A stretch of DNA of 64,000 bases from Pantoea sp. Cy-639. Lineage in GTDB: Bacteria > Pseudomonadota > Gammaproteobacteria > Pseudomonadales > Pseudomonadaceae. This document shows positions 49,964 to 58,804 of the stretch, piece after piece (within the stretch, counting starts at the first letter, position 1; every line of letters begins with the position of its first letter). The notes under the pieces were generated by a model, which saw only the letters and a list, made by a program, of their open reading frames with translations, searched no databases and was not told the DNA's origin. The DNA is taken from contig NZ_VWXI01000010.1 in the NCBI RefSeq assembly GCF_011752525.1, forward strand, positions 124,001-188,000, written 5' to 3'. Made by a program: the position numbers and the translations under genes.

Positions 49964-51834
49964 TGTGCGCAGCCCTCGCCGAGGGCGACCGCCAGAGCGC
50001 CGCGGCTGGACAGCCGCTGCAGCGCCTGCTCCATCACGGCGGCGTCGATTTCATGCAGGTCGACCGACGCGCCGATCCGACAGAGCATGGGGATCGACAG
50101 CTGACCGCCGAGGTGCTGGCGGAACTCCTCGAGCCCGAGCAGCACCCGCGAGCGGCCTTGCCCATCCTTGAGGGCCAGTTCCGGCGGGCACAGGTTGAAG
50201 CCGAGCCTGAGCAACAGGCCGATGACCCGCTCGCTCTCGGCATCGCCGAGCAGGCCCTGGGCATTGGCATAGAGCGCGTCCAGGGCCATGCCCACCGCCA
50301 CCGCCTCGCCATGGCGCAGCCGGTGCTGGCTGAGCTTTTCCAGCTTGTGCGCGGCCCAGTGGCCATAGTCCAGCGGGCGGCCGTTGCCACGTTCGAACGG
50401 ATCGCCGGCGCCGGTGATGTGCCCCAGGTGCAGTTCGGCGCAGCGGTGGATGGCATGGCGGCTGGCCGGATGGTCGAAGCGGGCGAGGGCGTCGGCCTGC
50501 TGTTCCATCCACTGGAAGAACGCCTGGTCCTTGATCAGCGCTACCTTGACCGCCTCGGCAAGCCCGGCGATCTGGTCGCGGTGGCCCAGGCTGGTGAGCA
50601 GCTGGAAATCGTTGATCACGGCGCTGGCGGGGTAGAACGCCCCCAGCAGGTTCTTCTGCTCGAAGGCGTTGATGCCGTTCTTCACCCCGATGCCGGCGTC
50701 GTTCTGGGCCAGCACCGTGGTCGGCACACGGACCAGGCGCATGCCGCGGTGGAAGGTGGCGCAGGCATAGCCCACCGCGTCCAGCACCGCACCGCCGCCC
50801 AGGGCCAGCACGTAGCAATGCCGGTCGAGCCCATGGGCCAGCATGTCGGCGTACAGTTGCTGCAGCACTTGCCCATCCTTGCTCAGTTCCCCGGCCGGCA
50901 CGGCGATCGGTGCGGCTTGCAGGTGCAGCGCGGGAGCATGGGCGGCGAAGTAGTCGACGATTTCCCCAGCCAGTCGTGGCGCACACTGCAGCAGTTGCTC
51001 ATCGGCGAACACCAGCACGGTCGCCGGGCCTTTGTGGCTGGCGGTGAGTTGTTGGCGCAGGCAGGGGTTGCGCGGGTCGAACAGGTGGTCGGTGAACACC
51101 ACTGGGTAGTCGTAGCTGACCTCGAAGCGCCCGTGCAGAGTGTCGCGCCGCTCGCGCTTGCGCCAACTGTTGAAGAGGCTGCAGGCGGCAATGAACACCA
51201 CCGGCAGGACCATGCTGGCAAGGATGGCCACCAGCAGCGCGTTCTGCTCGACGAGGAGACTGCCGATGGCGCTGTAGGCCAATGCCAGGCCCGCGTTGGC
51301 CAGGGTGGTGACCAGCAGGAACGGGCGCAATGGATAGCGCTGCATGCCCGCGGCCACCACCGAGGTTTCCGCCAGTACCGGCACCCCGCGCAGGCAGATC
51401 AGCGACAGCGTGCCTAACCGATAGGCCAGTTGCCCCGGTTGGCGCTGGTGCAGGCCGAGGCGGCTGGACAGCACGCGCAAATAGCCGGCGCCCAAGGCAT
51501 AGCCGAACCCGGCACCCAGGCACAGGCCAATGAAGATCACCAGGTAGCCGCCGACGCTGCCAAGGGTGGCGACCGCCAGCAGCGCGACCAGGCTCGACGG
51601 CACAGGCAGCACGACATCCAGGGCCAGCAACATGACCAGCAGCAGCGCCAGGTTGAGTTTTTGCGCAGGCGTCGAAGGCAGGTACAGCGCGAACTGGGCG
51701 AGGAACGCCTGGATCGGCTGTTCGAACAGCACGAAGCTGGTGATTACCAAGGCCGAGAAGACAACTAATGACAACCAGAAATAGCGGGTTGGCGCACTTT
51801 TCGAGCGCGCACGATATCCATGGCTGCGCTTCAT
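49960..51834 (-). CDS. eboD: EboD fused to N-terminal VTT/DedA-like membrane domain
   Basis: 624 residues. Residues about 20-225 form a polytopic VTT/DedA-like domain (LGLHQRQPGQLAYRLG, CLRGVPVLAETSVVAAGM). From about 240 there is a 3-dehydroquinate-synthase-like domain with LALGGGAVLDAVGYACATF, RVPTTVLAQNDAGIGVKNGIN and GLAEAVK. Zinc-type His ligands lie in YGHWAAHKLE and RHGEAVAVGM, so the active site looks intact. EboD in cyanobacteria is usually described as the sugar-phosphate cyclase alone; the membrane fusion suggests that product formation and membrane passage are tied together. First gene of the 12-gene operon; ATG at 51834 with GAGGG upstream. Confidence 0.85.
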   Translation of the reverse strand: MKRSHGYRARSKSAPTRYFWLSLVVFSALVITSFVLFEQPIQAFLAQFALYLPSTPAQKLNLALLLVMLLALDVVLPVPSSLVALLAVATLGSVGGYLVIFIGLCLGAGFGYALGAGYLRVLSSRLGLHQRQPGQLAYRLGTLSLICLRGVPVLAETSVVAAGMQRYPLRPFLLVTTLANAGLALAYSAIGSLLVEQNALLVAILASMVLPVVFIAACSLFNSWRKRERRDTLHGRFEVSYDYPVVFTDHLFDPRNPCLRQQLTASHKGPATVLVFADEQLLQCAPRLAGEIVDYFAAHAPALHLQAAPIAVPAGELSKDGQVLQQLYADMLAHGLDRHCYVLALGGGAVLDAVGYACATFHRGMRLVRVPTTVLAQNDAGIGVKNGINAFEQKNLLGAFYPASAVINDFQLLTSLGHRDQIAGLAEAVKVALIKDQAFFQWMEQQADALARFDHPASRHAIHRCAELHLGHITGAGDPFERGNGRPLDYGHWAAHKLEKLSQHRLRHGEAVAVGMALDALYANAQGLLGDAESERVIGLLLRLGFNLCPPELALKDGQGRSRVLLGLEEFRQHLGGQLSIPMLCRIGASVDLHEIDAAVMEQALQRLSSRGALAVALGEGCAQ

Positions 51835-52439
51835 CAAGCATCCCTCTTTATTGTTTTATTCCGAGTTCCGTTTCAGCAATAAAAGGCAGCTAACTAACTA
51901 TTCCCAGTCGATACTTTCCCAAGCACTGCACCTGGCAGGGGGCACGGCTGATGACAAAATCAAAACTAGACCGGCGTATTGTTTTTGCAAGTCCATTTGA
52001 ACTTGTGATTTATCGGGCTGTCGGCGTGCTGCACATTCAAGTTATACGCTCCCGGCGCTGTTGTTTTTTATTATTTATTTTTAATTATCCCGTTTGTTTT
52101 TCGGTTTTTTCACAGCTTGGCACATGGCTGCAAGTCAACAGATAAGCGGGATTTATGTGCATTTGCAGGGTGTTCGAAAGGGCCTGTCTCTACTGCCCGG
52201 CAATGAGGATGAACATCGTTCGCGTATATGCGGGCACTTGTTTTTGCGCGCACTGCCAGAAGTGGACGCCTGCGGCAAGTCAAACCGACTTGGTCGATGT
52301 GATTTCTTGAAATAAGGCATTTCGCGCCTATAGCGAATTAGCCGAACGAACATGCTCCCGAATATTCGTTGAGTGTCACGCAGCCGCGCTATCGCCCTGA
52401 ACGATCAAGGCGACAGCCCGAAAACCGTGCTGGCAGGTT
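51835..52439. promoter_or_regulatory. AT-rich gene-free region upstream of the ebo operon
   Basis: About 600 bases with no convincing gene; short ORFs here have no ribosome sites or family features. It is strongly AT-rich in places, with T/A runs at 52061-52110, in contrast to the GC-rich surroundings. CAAGT (51988-51992) and ACTTG (52001-52005) form a spaced dyad about 155 bases before eboD. The region must hold the ebo promoter, and its composition fits targets of H-NS-like MvaT/TurA silencing. No exact promoter could be fixed. Confidence 0.5.
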
Positions 52440-53870
52440 TCAACGACAGCGCCTGGCGACGATAACCGCCAAAAGGGGAGCCAGCGCAAACACCACGAAC
52501 AACCATCGCGCAGCCGCTGCGGTGCCTGGCACGCCACCCGGTTCGATCAGCCCTGCGGCATTCGCGACCATGCCGGCCAGTGCCGCGCCTGTGGCGGTTG
52601 CCAGCAGTTGAACCGCGGTGATCGATGCCCCAGCCAGCTCCTGCTCATGGGGCGGCGCTGCCTTGAGCACCCGGGTCAGCAGGTGCGGCCAGGTCAGGCC
52701 CACGCCGAGCCCGACAAGGCCCAGCGCCAGGCAGATCGGCGCCAGTTCCGGCACGGAGCCCGCGTCTTGGCTCGGTACCCGCCAGGCCAGGGCGATCATG
52801 CCGAGCAGGCCAAGCAACGGGCCAGCCAGGAAGGCCCGGTCGATGGCACGTGCGCTTGCCCCGGCACTGATGATCGACCCCAGGGTCCAGCCGGCGGCCA
52901 TCAGCGCCGCGAGGTAGCCCGCGACCAAGGCCGACTGCTGGTGCAGCACTTGCAGGAACAGCGGCACGAAGATCTCGCCGCTGGTCACCATCAGCACCAG
53001 CAGCGACATCATGGCGTAGAGCCCCGCCAGGCTCGAGCGCCAGTGCAGGGCCATGGTTGGCAGCAGCCTGTTGGGCGAGCTGCGCTCGATGCGCAGGAAC
53101 AGCGCCGCCAGCGTCATCGCGAGCAGCAGCCACAAGCCGTTCAGCGCCAGTCCCGTCGCGGCGCTGGCGGTGCTGATGGCGAGCAGCGCCAGGGTCAGCA
53201 GCAGCAACTGCAGCCAGGGAAGGGCAACCTTGCCGCCACGGGGCTGTTGCGGATCCCGACCAGGCAGCGTCCAGCAGGCAAGCAAGGCGAACAGTGCCGC
53301 GACACCGGCCACCGACCAGAACGCCGCGCGCCATACGCCCCACTCGGCGAACATGCCGCCCACGGCGGGGCCGATCAAGGTGGCGACGCCCCACATCCCC
53401 GAGACCAGGGCCATGGCGCGTGACCACAGTGCTTCGTCGAAAGCGATGCGGATCATCGCGTAGGCCAGGGCGAACAGCAGCCCGCCGCCCAAGCCCTGGA
53501 CCAGGCGCCCGAGCAGCATGAACGGCATGTTCGGCGCGACCGCGCAGATCACCGCGCCCAGCGCGAAGACCAGCGACGCCAGGGCGTAGCCCAGCTTCGG
53601 CCCGGTCAGCCCGAGCAGGCGGCTGGACAACGCCGAACCGAGAATCGAGGCGACCACGAACAAGGTGGTGTTCCACGCATAGAGGTCGAGCCCGCCAATG
53701 GCCGTGACCACGGTAGGCAACAGGGTGGTGGCGATATATACGTTCACGGCATGCAGCGCGACGCCGCCGGCCAGGGCAAGCAGGCGGGCAGCGTTGGCAC
53801 CGGACAGCAGCGCCCGCCAGCCGGCGGGCGGTACGACGGGGGAAGTGGCGATGAGGTCTGGTCTTTCCAT
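52440..53870 (-). CDS. MFS transporter, drug-efflux type
   Basis: 476-residue inner-membrane exporter with about 14 hydrophobic segments (DHA2-like). [19 protein letters not shown] and the motif-C-like [16 protein letters not shown] are visible. It diverges from soxR, with a perfect palindrome in the shared gap, so it is probably induced by redox-active compounds through SoxR, as known for SoxR-controlled MFS pumps in pseudomonads. The ATG at 53870 begins the family-like N-terminus ([15 protein letters not shown]). Confidence 0.88.
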   Translation of the reverse strand: MERPDLIATSPVVPPAGWRALLSGANAARLLALAGGVALHAVNVYIATTLLPTVVTAIGGLDLYAWNTTLFVVASILGSALSSRLLGLTGPKLGYALASLVFALGAVICAVAPNMPFMLLGRLVQGLGGGLLFALAYAMIRIAFDEALWSRAMALVSGMWGVATLIGPAVGGMFAEWGVWRAAFWSVAGVAALFALLACWTLPGRDPQQPRGGKVALPWLQLLLLTLALLAISTASAATGLALNGLWLLLAMTLAALFLRIERSSPNRLLPTMALHWRSSLAGLYAMMSLLVLMVTSGEIFVPLFLQVLHQQSALVAGYLAALMAAGWTLGSIISAGASARAIDRAFLAGPLLGLLGMIALAWRVPSQDAGSVPELAPICLALGLVGLGVGLTWPHLLTRVLKAAPPHEQELAGASITAVQLLATATGAALAGMVANAAGLIEPGGVPGTAAAARWLFVVFALAPLLAVIVARRCR

Positions 53871-53942
53871 GGAATCTCGACTCTGTGGGGGCAACGGGCC
53901 GCGCTGGCGGGCCCTTGCGGGATGACAGGCCGTCCCTTATAA

Positions 53943-53964
53943 GACCTCATGTATTGATGAGGTC
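53943..53964. promoter_or_regulatory. SoxR-type palindromic operator
   Basis: GACCTCAT, 6-base spacer GTATTG, ATGAGGTC: perfect 8-bp arms. It lies between the MFS start (53870) and the soxR start (53981), close to the consensus CCTCAA-TTGAGG layout of SoxR boxes. It probably controls both divergent genes. Seen directly; binding inferred. Confidence 0.75.
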
Positions 53965-53980
53965 AAGAGGACTGTCCAGG

Positions 53981-54451
53981 ATGAAGATCGACGTCAGTGT
54001 TCCGCTTTCGGTGGGGGCTGTGGCCAGCCGCAGCGGCGTCAGCGTTGCCACGGTGCATTTCTACCAGGCCAAGGGGCTGATCCAGGGCACGCGCAACGCG
54101 GGCAACCAGCGGCGCTTCAACCGCGATGTGCTGCGCAAGATCGCGATCATCAAGATCGCCCAGCGCGCCGGCATCCCGCTGGCGGCGATCAAGGCGGCGC
54201 TGGACGCGTTGCCGGCGGACAGGGCGCTCACCGCGAAGGACTGGGCGCAGTTGTCCACCCAGTGGCGCGACATGCTCAACGCGCGCATCCATGCCTTGAG
54301 CCAGTTGCGCGACCAGCTCGATGGCTGCATCGGCTGTGGTTGCCTGTCGATGACCGACTGCCCGCTGAGGAACCCGGGCGATCACCTGGGGCAGGCTGGG
54401 GAGGGCGCCGTGCTGCTCGAAGCGCAGGGGGCGGCCGCGGTCGCCGACTAG
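53981..54451 (+). CDS. soxR: SoxR, redox-sensing MerR-family activator
   Basis: 156 residues. The N-terminal MerR HTH is [24 protein letters not shown] followed by [20 protein letters not shown]. The [2Fe-2S] cluster Cys motif [12 protein letters not shown] (C-x2-C-x-C-x5-C) near the C-terminus is diagnostic of SoxR. Oxidation of the cluster by redox-cycling compounds activates target promoters; in pseudomonads these are efflux pumps and monooxygenases. The ATG at 53981 is at the family start; upstream in-frame ATGs fall in the operator region. Confidence 0.93.
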   Translation: MKIDVSVPLSVGAVASRSGVSVATVHFYQAKGLIQGTRNAGNQRRFNRDVLRKIAIIKIAQRAGIPLAAIKAALDALPADRALTAKDWAQLSTQWRDMLNARIHALSQLRDQLDGCIGCGCLSMTDCPLRNPGDHLGQAGEGAVLLEAQGAAAVAD

Positions 54452-54525
54452 CGTGTCTGCACAGGGCCGTTGGGGTAAGATCGCCCCCTCGCCACGGCGC
54501 CCGAGCGCGCCAGACCAAGGACTGT

Positions 54526-55728
54526 ATGCCCGCCATGTCATTTCTGCGCCGCCTGTGCATCGGCCTCGTGCTCGGGGCGATCAGCGGCTGCCAGCCAGAA
54601 TCCGCAGCACCGCTCGATCAACAGCTGTACATCTGGCAGCGCCAGTGGCGTCCCGCCCATGAACAGGCCCTGGCCGACAGCCGCGCCGATTTCTCGACCC
54701 TGCGGGTGCTGGCCTTGCAGGCCCAGCCCAGGGCCGGCTGGAGCCGGGCGCTGGTCGACTTGCCCCGGCTCAAGGCCGATGCTCGACCGGTGATCGCGGT
54801 GGTACGCCTGGATGGTCAACTGCCGGCGCTGGACCAGCAGGCCGCCCAGGGCCAGATCGACCAGTTGCTCAGCGACTGGCAGGCGGCCGGGATAACCCTG
54901 GCTGGCCTGGAAATCGATCACGACAGCGGCAGCGCCCGCCTGCCTGGCTATATCGACTTTCTTGAAAAGCTCCGCGCCCAACTGCCGCCTGGCCTGACAC
55001 TCAGCATCACCGCCTTGCCGGCCTGGCTCGATAGCCCGCGTCTGGCCGCGCTGCTGCGCACGGTGGACAGCAGCGTGCTGCAGGTGCATGCGGTGAGCGA
55101 CCCGCGCCATGGCCTGTTCGACCCGGTCCAGGCCAGGACCTGGGCCGAACGCTGGAGCCAGGTCAGCGAAAAACCGTTCTACCTTGCCTTGCCCGCCTAT
55201 GGCGTTGCATTGCTGCCCGATACCGGCGGCACGCTCGTGGTGGAAAGCGAAACGCCGTTGAACCGGGCCGGCGAGCGCCGTGAGCTGCTGGCCGACCCAC
55301 AGCAGCTCGCGAAACTGGCCATGGAGCTGCGTCAGCAGCCGCCTGCGCACCTGGCCGGGTTGATCTGGTTTCGCCTGCCGCTACCCGACGACCGTCGGGC
55401 CTGGAGCCTGGCCACACTCAAGGCCGTCGCGCGTGGCGATGCACTCGCAGGCCAGTGGCGGGTCGAGGTGTCGGGCGCGGCGGGGCTGTTCGATATCAGC
55501 CTGGTCAACAGCGGCAATCTCGACCAGCCATTGCCCGCCCGGGTGACGTTGCTGGCCGACCGTTGCGACGCCGCCGATGGCCTCAATGGCTATCGCCTGC
55601 AGCCCTCTTCACAACCTCTTGTCTTCAACCGCCAGACCAGCGCGCGCGTCGCCGCTGGCGGCCGGCGCGCCCTGGGCTGGGCACGCTGCCATGGAATCGA
55701 CCAAGGAGCATGGAATGTCTACCCGTAA
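54526..55728 (+). CDS. DUF3142 lipoprotein
   Basis: 400 residues. Lipobox-like AISGC places the acylated Cys at about residue 20. The body has a TIM-barrel-like pattern, including LAGLEIDHDSGSARLPGYIDFLEKLRAQLPP, which is the conserved DUF3142 block and resembles a glycoside-hydrolase strand with acidic residues; activity is unproven. AAGGA precedes the ATG at 54526. It overlaps the next gene by 14 bases, so the two are translated together. Confidence 0.8.
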   Translation: MPAMSFLRRLCIGLVLGAISGCQPESAAPLDQQLYIWQRQWRPAHEQALADSRADFSTLRVLALQAQPRAGWSRALVDLPRLKADARPVIAVVRLDGQLPALDQQAAQGQIDQLLSDWQAAGITLAGLEIDHDSGSARLPGYIDFLEKLRAQLPPGLTLSITALPAWLDSPRLAALLRTVDSSVLQVHAVSDPRHGLFDPVQARTWAERWSQVSEKPFYLALPAYGVALLPDTGGTLVVESETPLNRAGERRELLADPQQLAKLAMELRQQPPAHLAGLIWFRLPLPDDRRAWSLATLKAVARGDALAGQWRVEVSGAAGLFDISLVNSGNLDQPLPARVTLLADRCDAADGLNGYRLQPSSQPLVFNRQTSARVAAGGRRALGWARCHGIDQGAWNVYP

Positions 55729-57853
55729 CTGGCCTCGGCACCTGTTGTGCCTGTCCCTGAGCGTGCCGTTCGGCACGGCGCTGGCCTGTGGCCCCGACTT
55801 TCCGATGCGCCTGCTGGCGGATCGGGCGCAGACGCTGGCCGAACTGCCGGAAGGCAACTTCGCTTTCGAGGTGAATCGGCTTGGTCAGGCGGTGGCCGGC
55901 CTCAAGCCCACCACCGACAACACCTTGACCCCTTACTGGGACGGCGACGACAACGATCGCCCCTATCGCGAGCAGCGTAGCCAGGTCGAGGCCAGCGAGC
56001 TGCCGGAGAACCTGCGCGACAAGGTCGCGCAACTGCGCCGCCTGGACGATCCGCAAGCGGTGCTGGAGCAGGGCGCCGAACTGCCGCAGGAGCTGCGCCT
56101 GTACCTGGCCGGTGCGGTGGCGTTCGCCAACGACAACCCGGCCCTGGCGGCGGACTACTTCAGCCAGGTCCTGGCGCTGCCTGCCGAGCAACGCAAGCTG
56201 CGCAGCACCTGGGCGGCCTATTCGCGGGGACGGGCGCTGGTGGCGCTGAGTGGCGAGGCCCGGCAAACCTCTGCGCAGGCACTGCAGGCCCAGGCCCGCC
56301 AGGCCTTCCAGACCACCCGGACGTTGAGCGCCGACGGTTTCAGCGATCCGCTGGAGCTCGGCGTGGCCAGCCTCGGCGAGGAGGCCCGCCTGGCCAAGCT
56401 CGCCGGCGACTGGAACAGCGCCATCGCGTTGTACGCCAGCCAGAGCCGCCTGGGCTCGGGCAGTGGCTACAGCTCGCTGCGGCAACTGGCCGGCGAGCTG
56501 GTGGCGATGCCGGACGCACCGTTGCAGGCGCAGCTGCAGCAGCCGATGGTGCGCAAGCTGCTCGGCGCCTACCTGTTGAGCCATATCGGCTGGGACTACG
56601 AGCGGCAGCCACCGGCCCGGGAGCACAGTCTGAGCCAGTTGCTGCAGGCCAGTGCCGGCGATGACCTGGACGATGCCGACCGCCTGGCGGCCTTGAGCTA
56701 CCAGCAGGGTGACTACGCGGCCGCCAAAGGCTACCTGCAGCACGCTGGCGACAGCGGATTGGCCTGGTGGCTGCGCGCCAAGCTGGCCCTGCGCGACGGC
56801 GACAAGGCCCAGGCGGCAGCCGCCTATGCCAAGGCCGCCGCTGCGTTTCCCGGTGACGAGTCGTGGGGCTCGCGGCAAACGCCGGACTGGGACTACGAAA
56901 GCGTGAAGCCAGGCTGCAGGGTCGAGGGCGAAGGCGCGATCCTGGCGCTGGAGCGTGGCGACTACCTGCAAGCCTTCGACCAGCTGTACCGCAGCCAGGA
57001 AATCTACTGGCAGGATACGGCGGACGTGGCCGAGCGGGTGCTGACGGTCGATGAGCTCAAGGGCTACGTCGACGCCCATGTGCCGGCGGCGCCGCCCAGC
57101 CAGGCCGAGGAGGGCGGCTACACGCCGCGCCCGGTGGCGACGCAGTTGCGCGAGCTGCTGGGCCGGCGCCTGCTGCGCGAAGGCCGTTACGCCGAGGCGC
57201 CAGGCTATTTCGCCACGGCGCAATTGCAGGCCGACGCCAAGGCCTACGGGCAGAACCGTCAGGACGCGGTCTCGCGCTGGACCCCCACAGGCCGGGCCGA
57301 GGCACTGTTTGGCGCAGCGACCCTGGCACGGACGGCCGGCATGGAGATCCTGGGCTACGAGATGGCACCGGACTACGCCTGGCTGGGCGGTAGCTTCAGC
57401 CTCGGCAACCCGGCGCCGCAGCCTGGGCCATTCCTCGCTGCCGGCGAGGTACAGCGCCAGTTGGCCAGCGAAGCCAAGCCCGATCAGCGCTATCACTACC
57501 GGTATGTCGCCGCCGACCTGGCCAACCAGGCCGCCGACCAGTTGCCGCACAGCAGCCAGGCCTTCGCCGCGGTGTTGTGCACGGCCGCTAGCTGGGTCGC
57601 CGGCAGCGACCAGGAAATCGCGCTGTACAAGCGCTATGTCCAGCAGGGGCCATTCGTCCCATGGGCCGAAGACTTCGGCAAGCAGTGTGAAGCGCCGCGG
57701 TTCGACCAGGCCAACAAGCGTTATCTGAGCGAATGGCTGGAGGCCGCGCGGCGTGCGCTACGGCCTTACAAGCTCGCGGTGCTGGCGGTGGGCGCGGGAT
57801 TGCTCGCGGGTGGCGCCTGGTGGTGGGCGCGGCGGCGCAAGTCGCAGGCCTGA
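55715..57853 (+). CDS. TPR-type exported membrane-anchored protein, hypothetical
   Basis: 712 residues: signal peptide ending near ALACG, a long helical TPR-like body (repeats such as YLAGAVAFANDNPALAADYFSQVLAL and LAALSYQQGDYAAAKGYLQHAG), and a C-terminal transmembrane helix (LAVLAVGAGLLAGGAWWWA) with a basic tail. It is probably a periplasmic scaffold tied to the inner membrane. AAGGAG precedes the ATG at 55715, inside the end of the DUF3142 gene, suggesting a joint function. No enzymatic motif seen. Confidence 0.75.
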   Translation: MSTRNWPRHLLCLSLSVPFGTALACGPDFPMRLLADRAQTLAELPEGNFAFEVNRLGQAVAGLKPTTDNTLTPYWDGDDNDRPYREQRSQVEASELPENLRDKVAQLRRLDDPQAVLEQGAELPQELRLYLAGAVAFANDNPALAADYFSQVLALPAEQRKLRSTWAAYSRGRALVALSGEARQTSAQALQAQARQAFQTTRTLSADGFSDPLELGVASLGEEARLAKLAGDWNSAIALYASQSRLGSGSGYSSLRQLAGELVAMPDAPLQAQLQQPMVRKLLGAYLLSHIGWDYERQPPAREHSLSQLLQASAGDDLDDADRLAALSYQQGDYAAAKGYLQHAGDSGLAWWLRAKLALRDGDKAQAAAAYAKAAAAFPGDESWGSRQTPDWDYESVKPGCRVEGEGAILALERGDYLQAFDQLYRSQEIYWQDTADVAERVLTVDELKGYVDAHVPAAPPSQAEEGGYTPRPVATQLRELLGRRLLREGRYAEAPGYFATAQLQADAKAYGQNRQDAVSRWTPTGRAEALFGAATLARTAGMEILGYEMAPDYAWLGGSFSLGNPAPQPGPFLAAGEVQRQLASEAKPDQRYHYRYVAADLANQAADQLPHSSQAFAAVLCTAASWVAGSDQEIALYKRYVQQGPFVPWAEDFGKQCEAPRFDQANKRYLSEWLEAARRALRPYKLAVLAVGAGLLAGGAWWWARRRKSQA

Positions 57854-57861
57854 ACAAGGTG

Positions 57862-57884
57862 CCAGGGCGCGAGTCGCGCCTTGG
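57862..57884 (+). terminator. Possible hairpin after the TPR gene
   Basis: CCAGGGCGCG, loop AGT, CGCGCCTTGG gives a 10-bp stem with one G-U pair, nine bases after the TPR gene stop. No T run follows, so termination is uncertain. Confidence 0.35.
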
Positions 57885-57921
57885 CGTCATCCATTGTCAA
57901 ACCGTCAAAATATTCCGAAGC

Positions 57922-58572
57922 ATGACCCGATCACTGTTCATTTCGTTCGATGGGCCCAAGGGCACCGGCAAGACCACGCTTCTGGAATCCGTCACCCAGG
58001 TACTGAGGGCGGATAAACGGAAGGTGATCCGCATCTGCGAGAAAAAGAGCGACCCCTGCCGGGGAGAGACCATGGCCCTGGTCAACCGGCTGGCGAGAAA
58101 TCCCTGCCGGGCGCTGGAGCTGGATGTCTGCCTGCGCCTTGCCAGGAGTCGCGCCTGGATCTCGCGACAGGTGCTGGCCAGGCAGCCAGCGGACAGCATC
58201 ATCCTGATCGATCGCTGGTACCCCTCCGATGCCGCGTTTCGCCGACTGGTGCCGTTCGCCGAGATTCTGCGCCTGAACCTCGAACAGAACGTGCGCGTGC
58301 CAGACCTGCACGTGGGGGTCGTCACCGCCCCGGAGATTTCCTGGGCGAGGGCCGCGGCACGCACACGCGGGTTGAACAGCACGGTGCTGCACCATGTGCA
58401 GGAGCATGTCGCCTGTACCGAGGCGTTCGAACGGGCGGCTGCCGACCACGGCTGGGCCCTGTGCCGGAATGAAGGCAGCGTCGAGGCGGCGACGGCGCAG
58501 GTGGTGTCGGTGATTCAGGATGTGCTTCGCCAGGCTGCCCGCCCCAGCGGATTTCCCGCCTTCGACCGGTGA
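57922..58572 (+). CDS. Thymidylate-kinase-like P-loop protein
   Basis: 216 residues. The N-terminal Walker A is FDGPKGTGKTTLLESV and the nucleotide-monophosphate-kinase DR motif is IILIDRWYPSDAAFRR. These match the thymidylate kinase fold, but the gene is isolated rather than beside holB, and several family blocks are changed, so it may phosphorylate another substrate. The ATG at 57922 opens the fold (MTRSLFISFDGP); the ribosome site is weak. Neighbours give no pathway hint. Confidence 0.75.
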   Translation: MTRSLFISFDGPKGTGKTTLLESVTQVLRADKRKVIRICEKKSDPCRGETMALVNRLARNPCRALELDVCLRLARSRAWISRQVLARQPADSIILIDRWYPSDAAFRRLVPFAEILRLNLEQNVRVPDLHVGVVTAPEISWARAAARTRGLNSTVLHHVQEHVACTEAFERAAADHGWALCRNEGSVEAATAQVVSVIQDVLRQAARPSGFPAFDR

Positions 58573-58804
58573 GTGCCCTGCGAAACCTGTCACATTCCGC
58601 GCATGCCGCAACCGCGCGGGGTGTTCTTGCGCGCGACCTGCCTCCGGCCACGCTTGTGCACGAAAGTCCAGTACCGCAAACTTCAAGGCCTTCTCCTCGA
58701 CCTTGATGGCATTGCGCTGCACACGCATGCCGCAGAGGGAAGCGTAATGGAATTCTTGTAAATGGCTTGGCGCGACCTGCGAACAAGCCCGAGGGAGTGT
58801 CTGC

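Noticed and set aside
51941..51955. Possible sigma-54 type promoter (TGGCAGGGGGCAC)
   Set aside because: The spacing between the GG and GC elements does not fit the -24/-12 consensus.
51951..52315. Two short ORFs in the AT-rich region before the ebo operon
   Set aside because: No ribosome sites, no recognisable protein features, and composition dominated by T runs.
58573..58761. 62-codon ORF with CETCH resembling a heme motif
   Set aside because: The motif is chance: no signal peptide, no ribosome site, and the ORF lies in a short gap between two well-defined genes.
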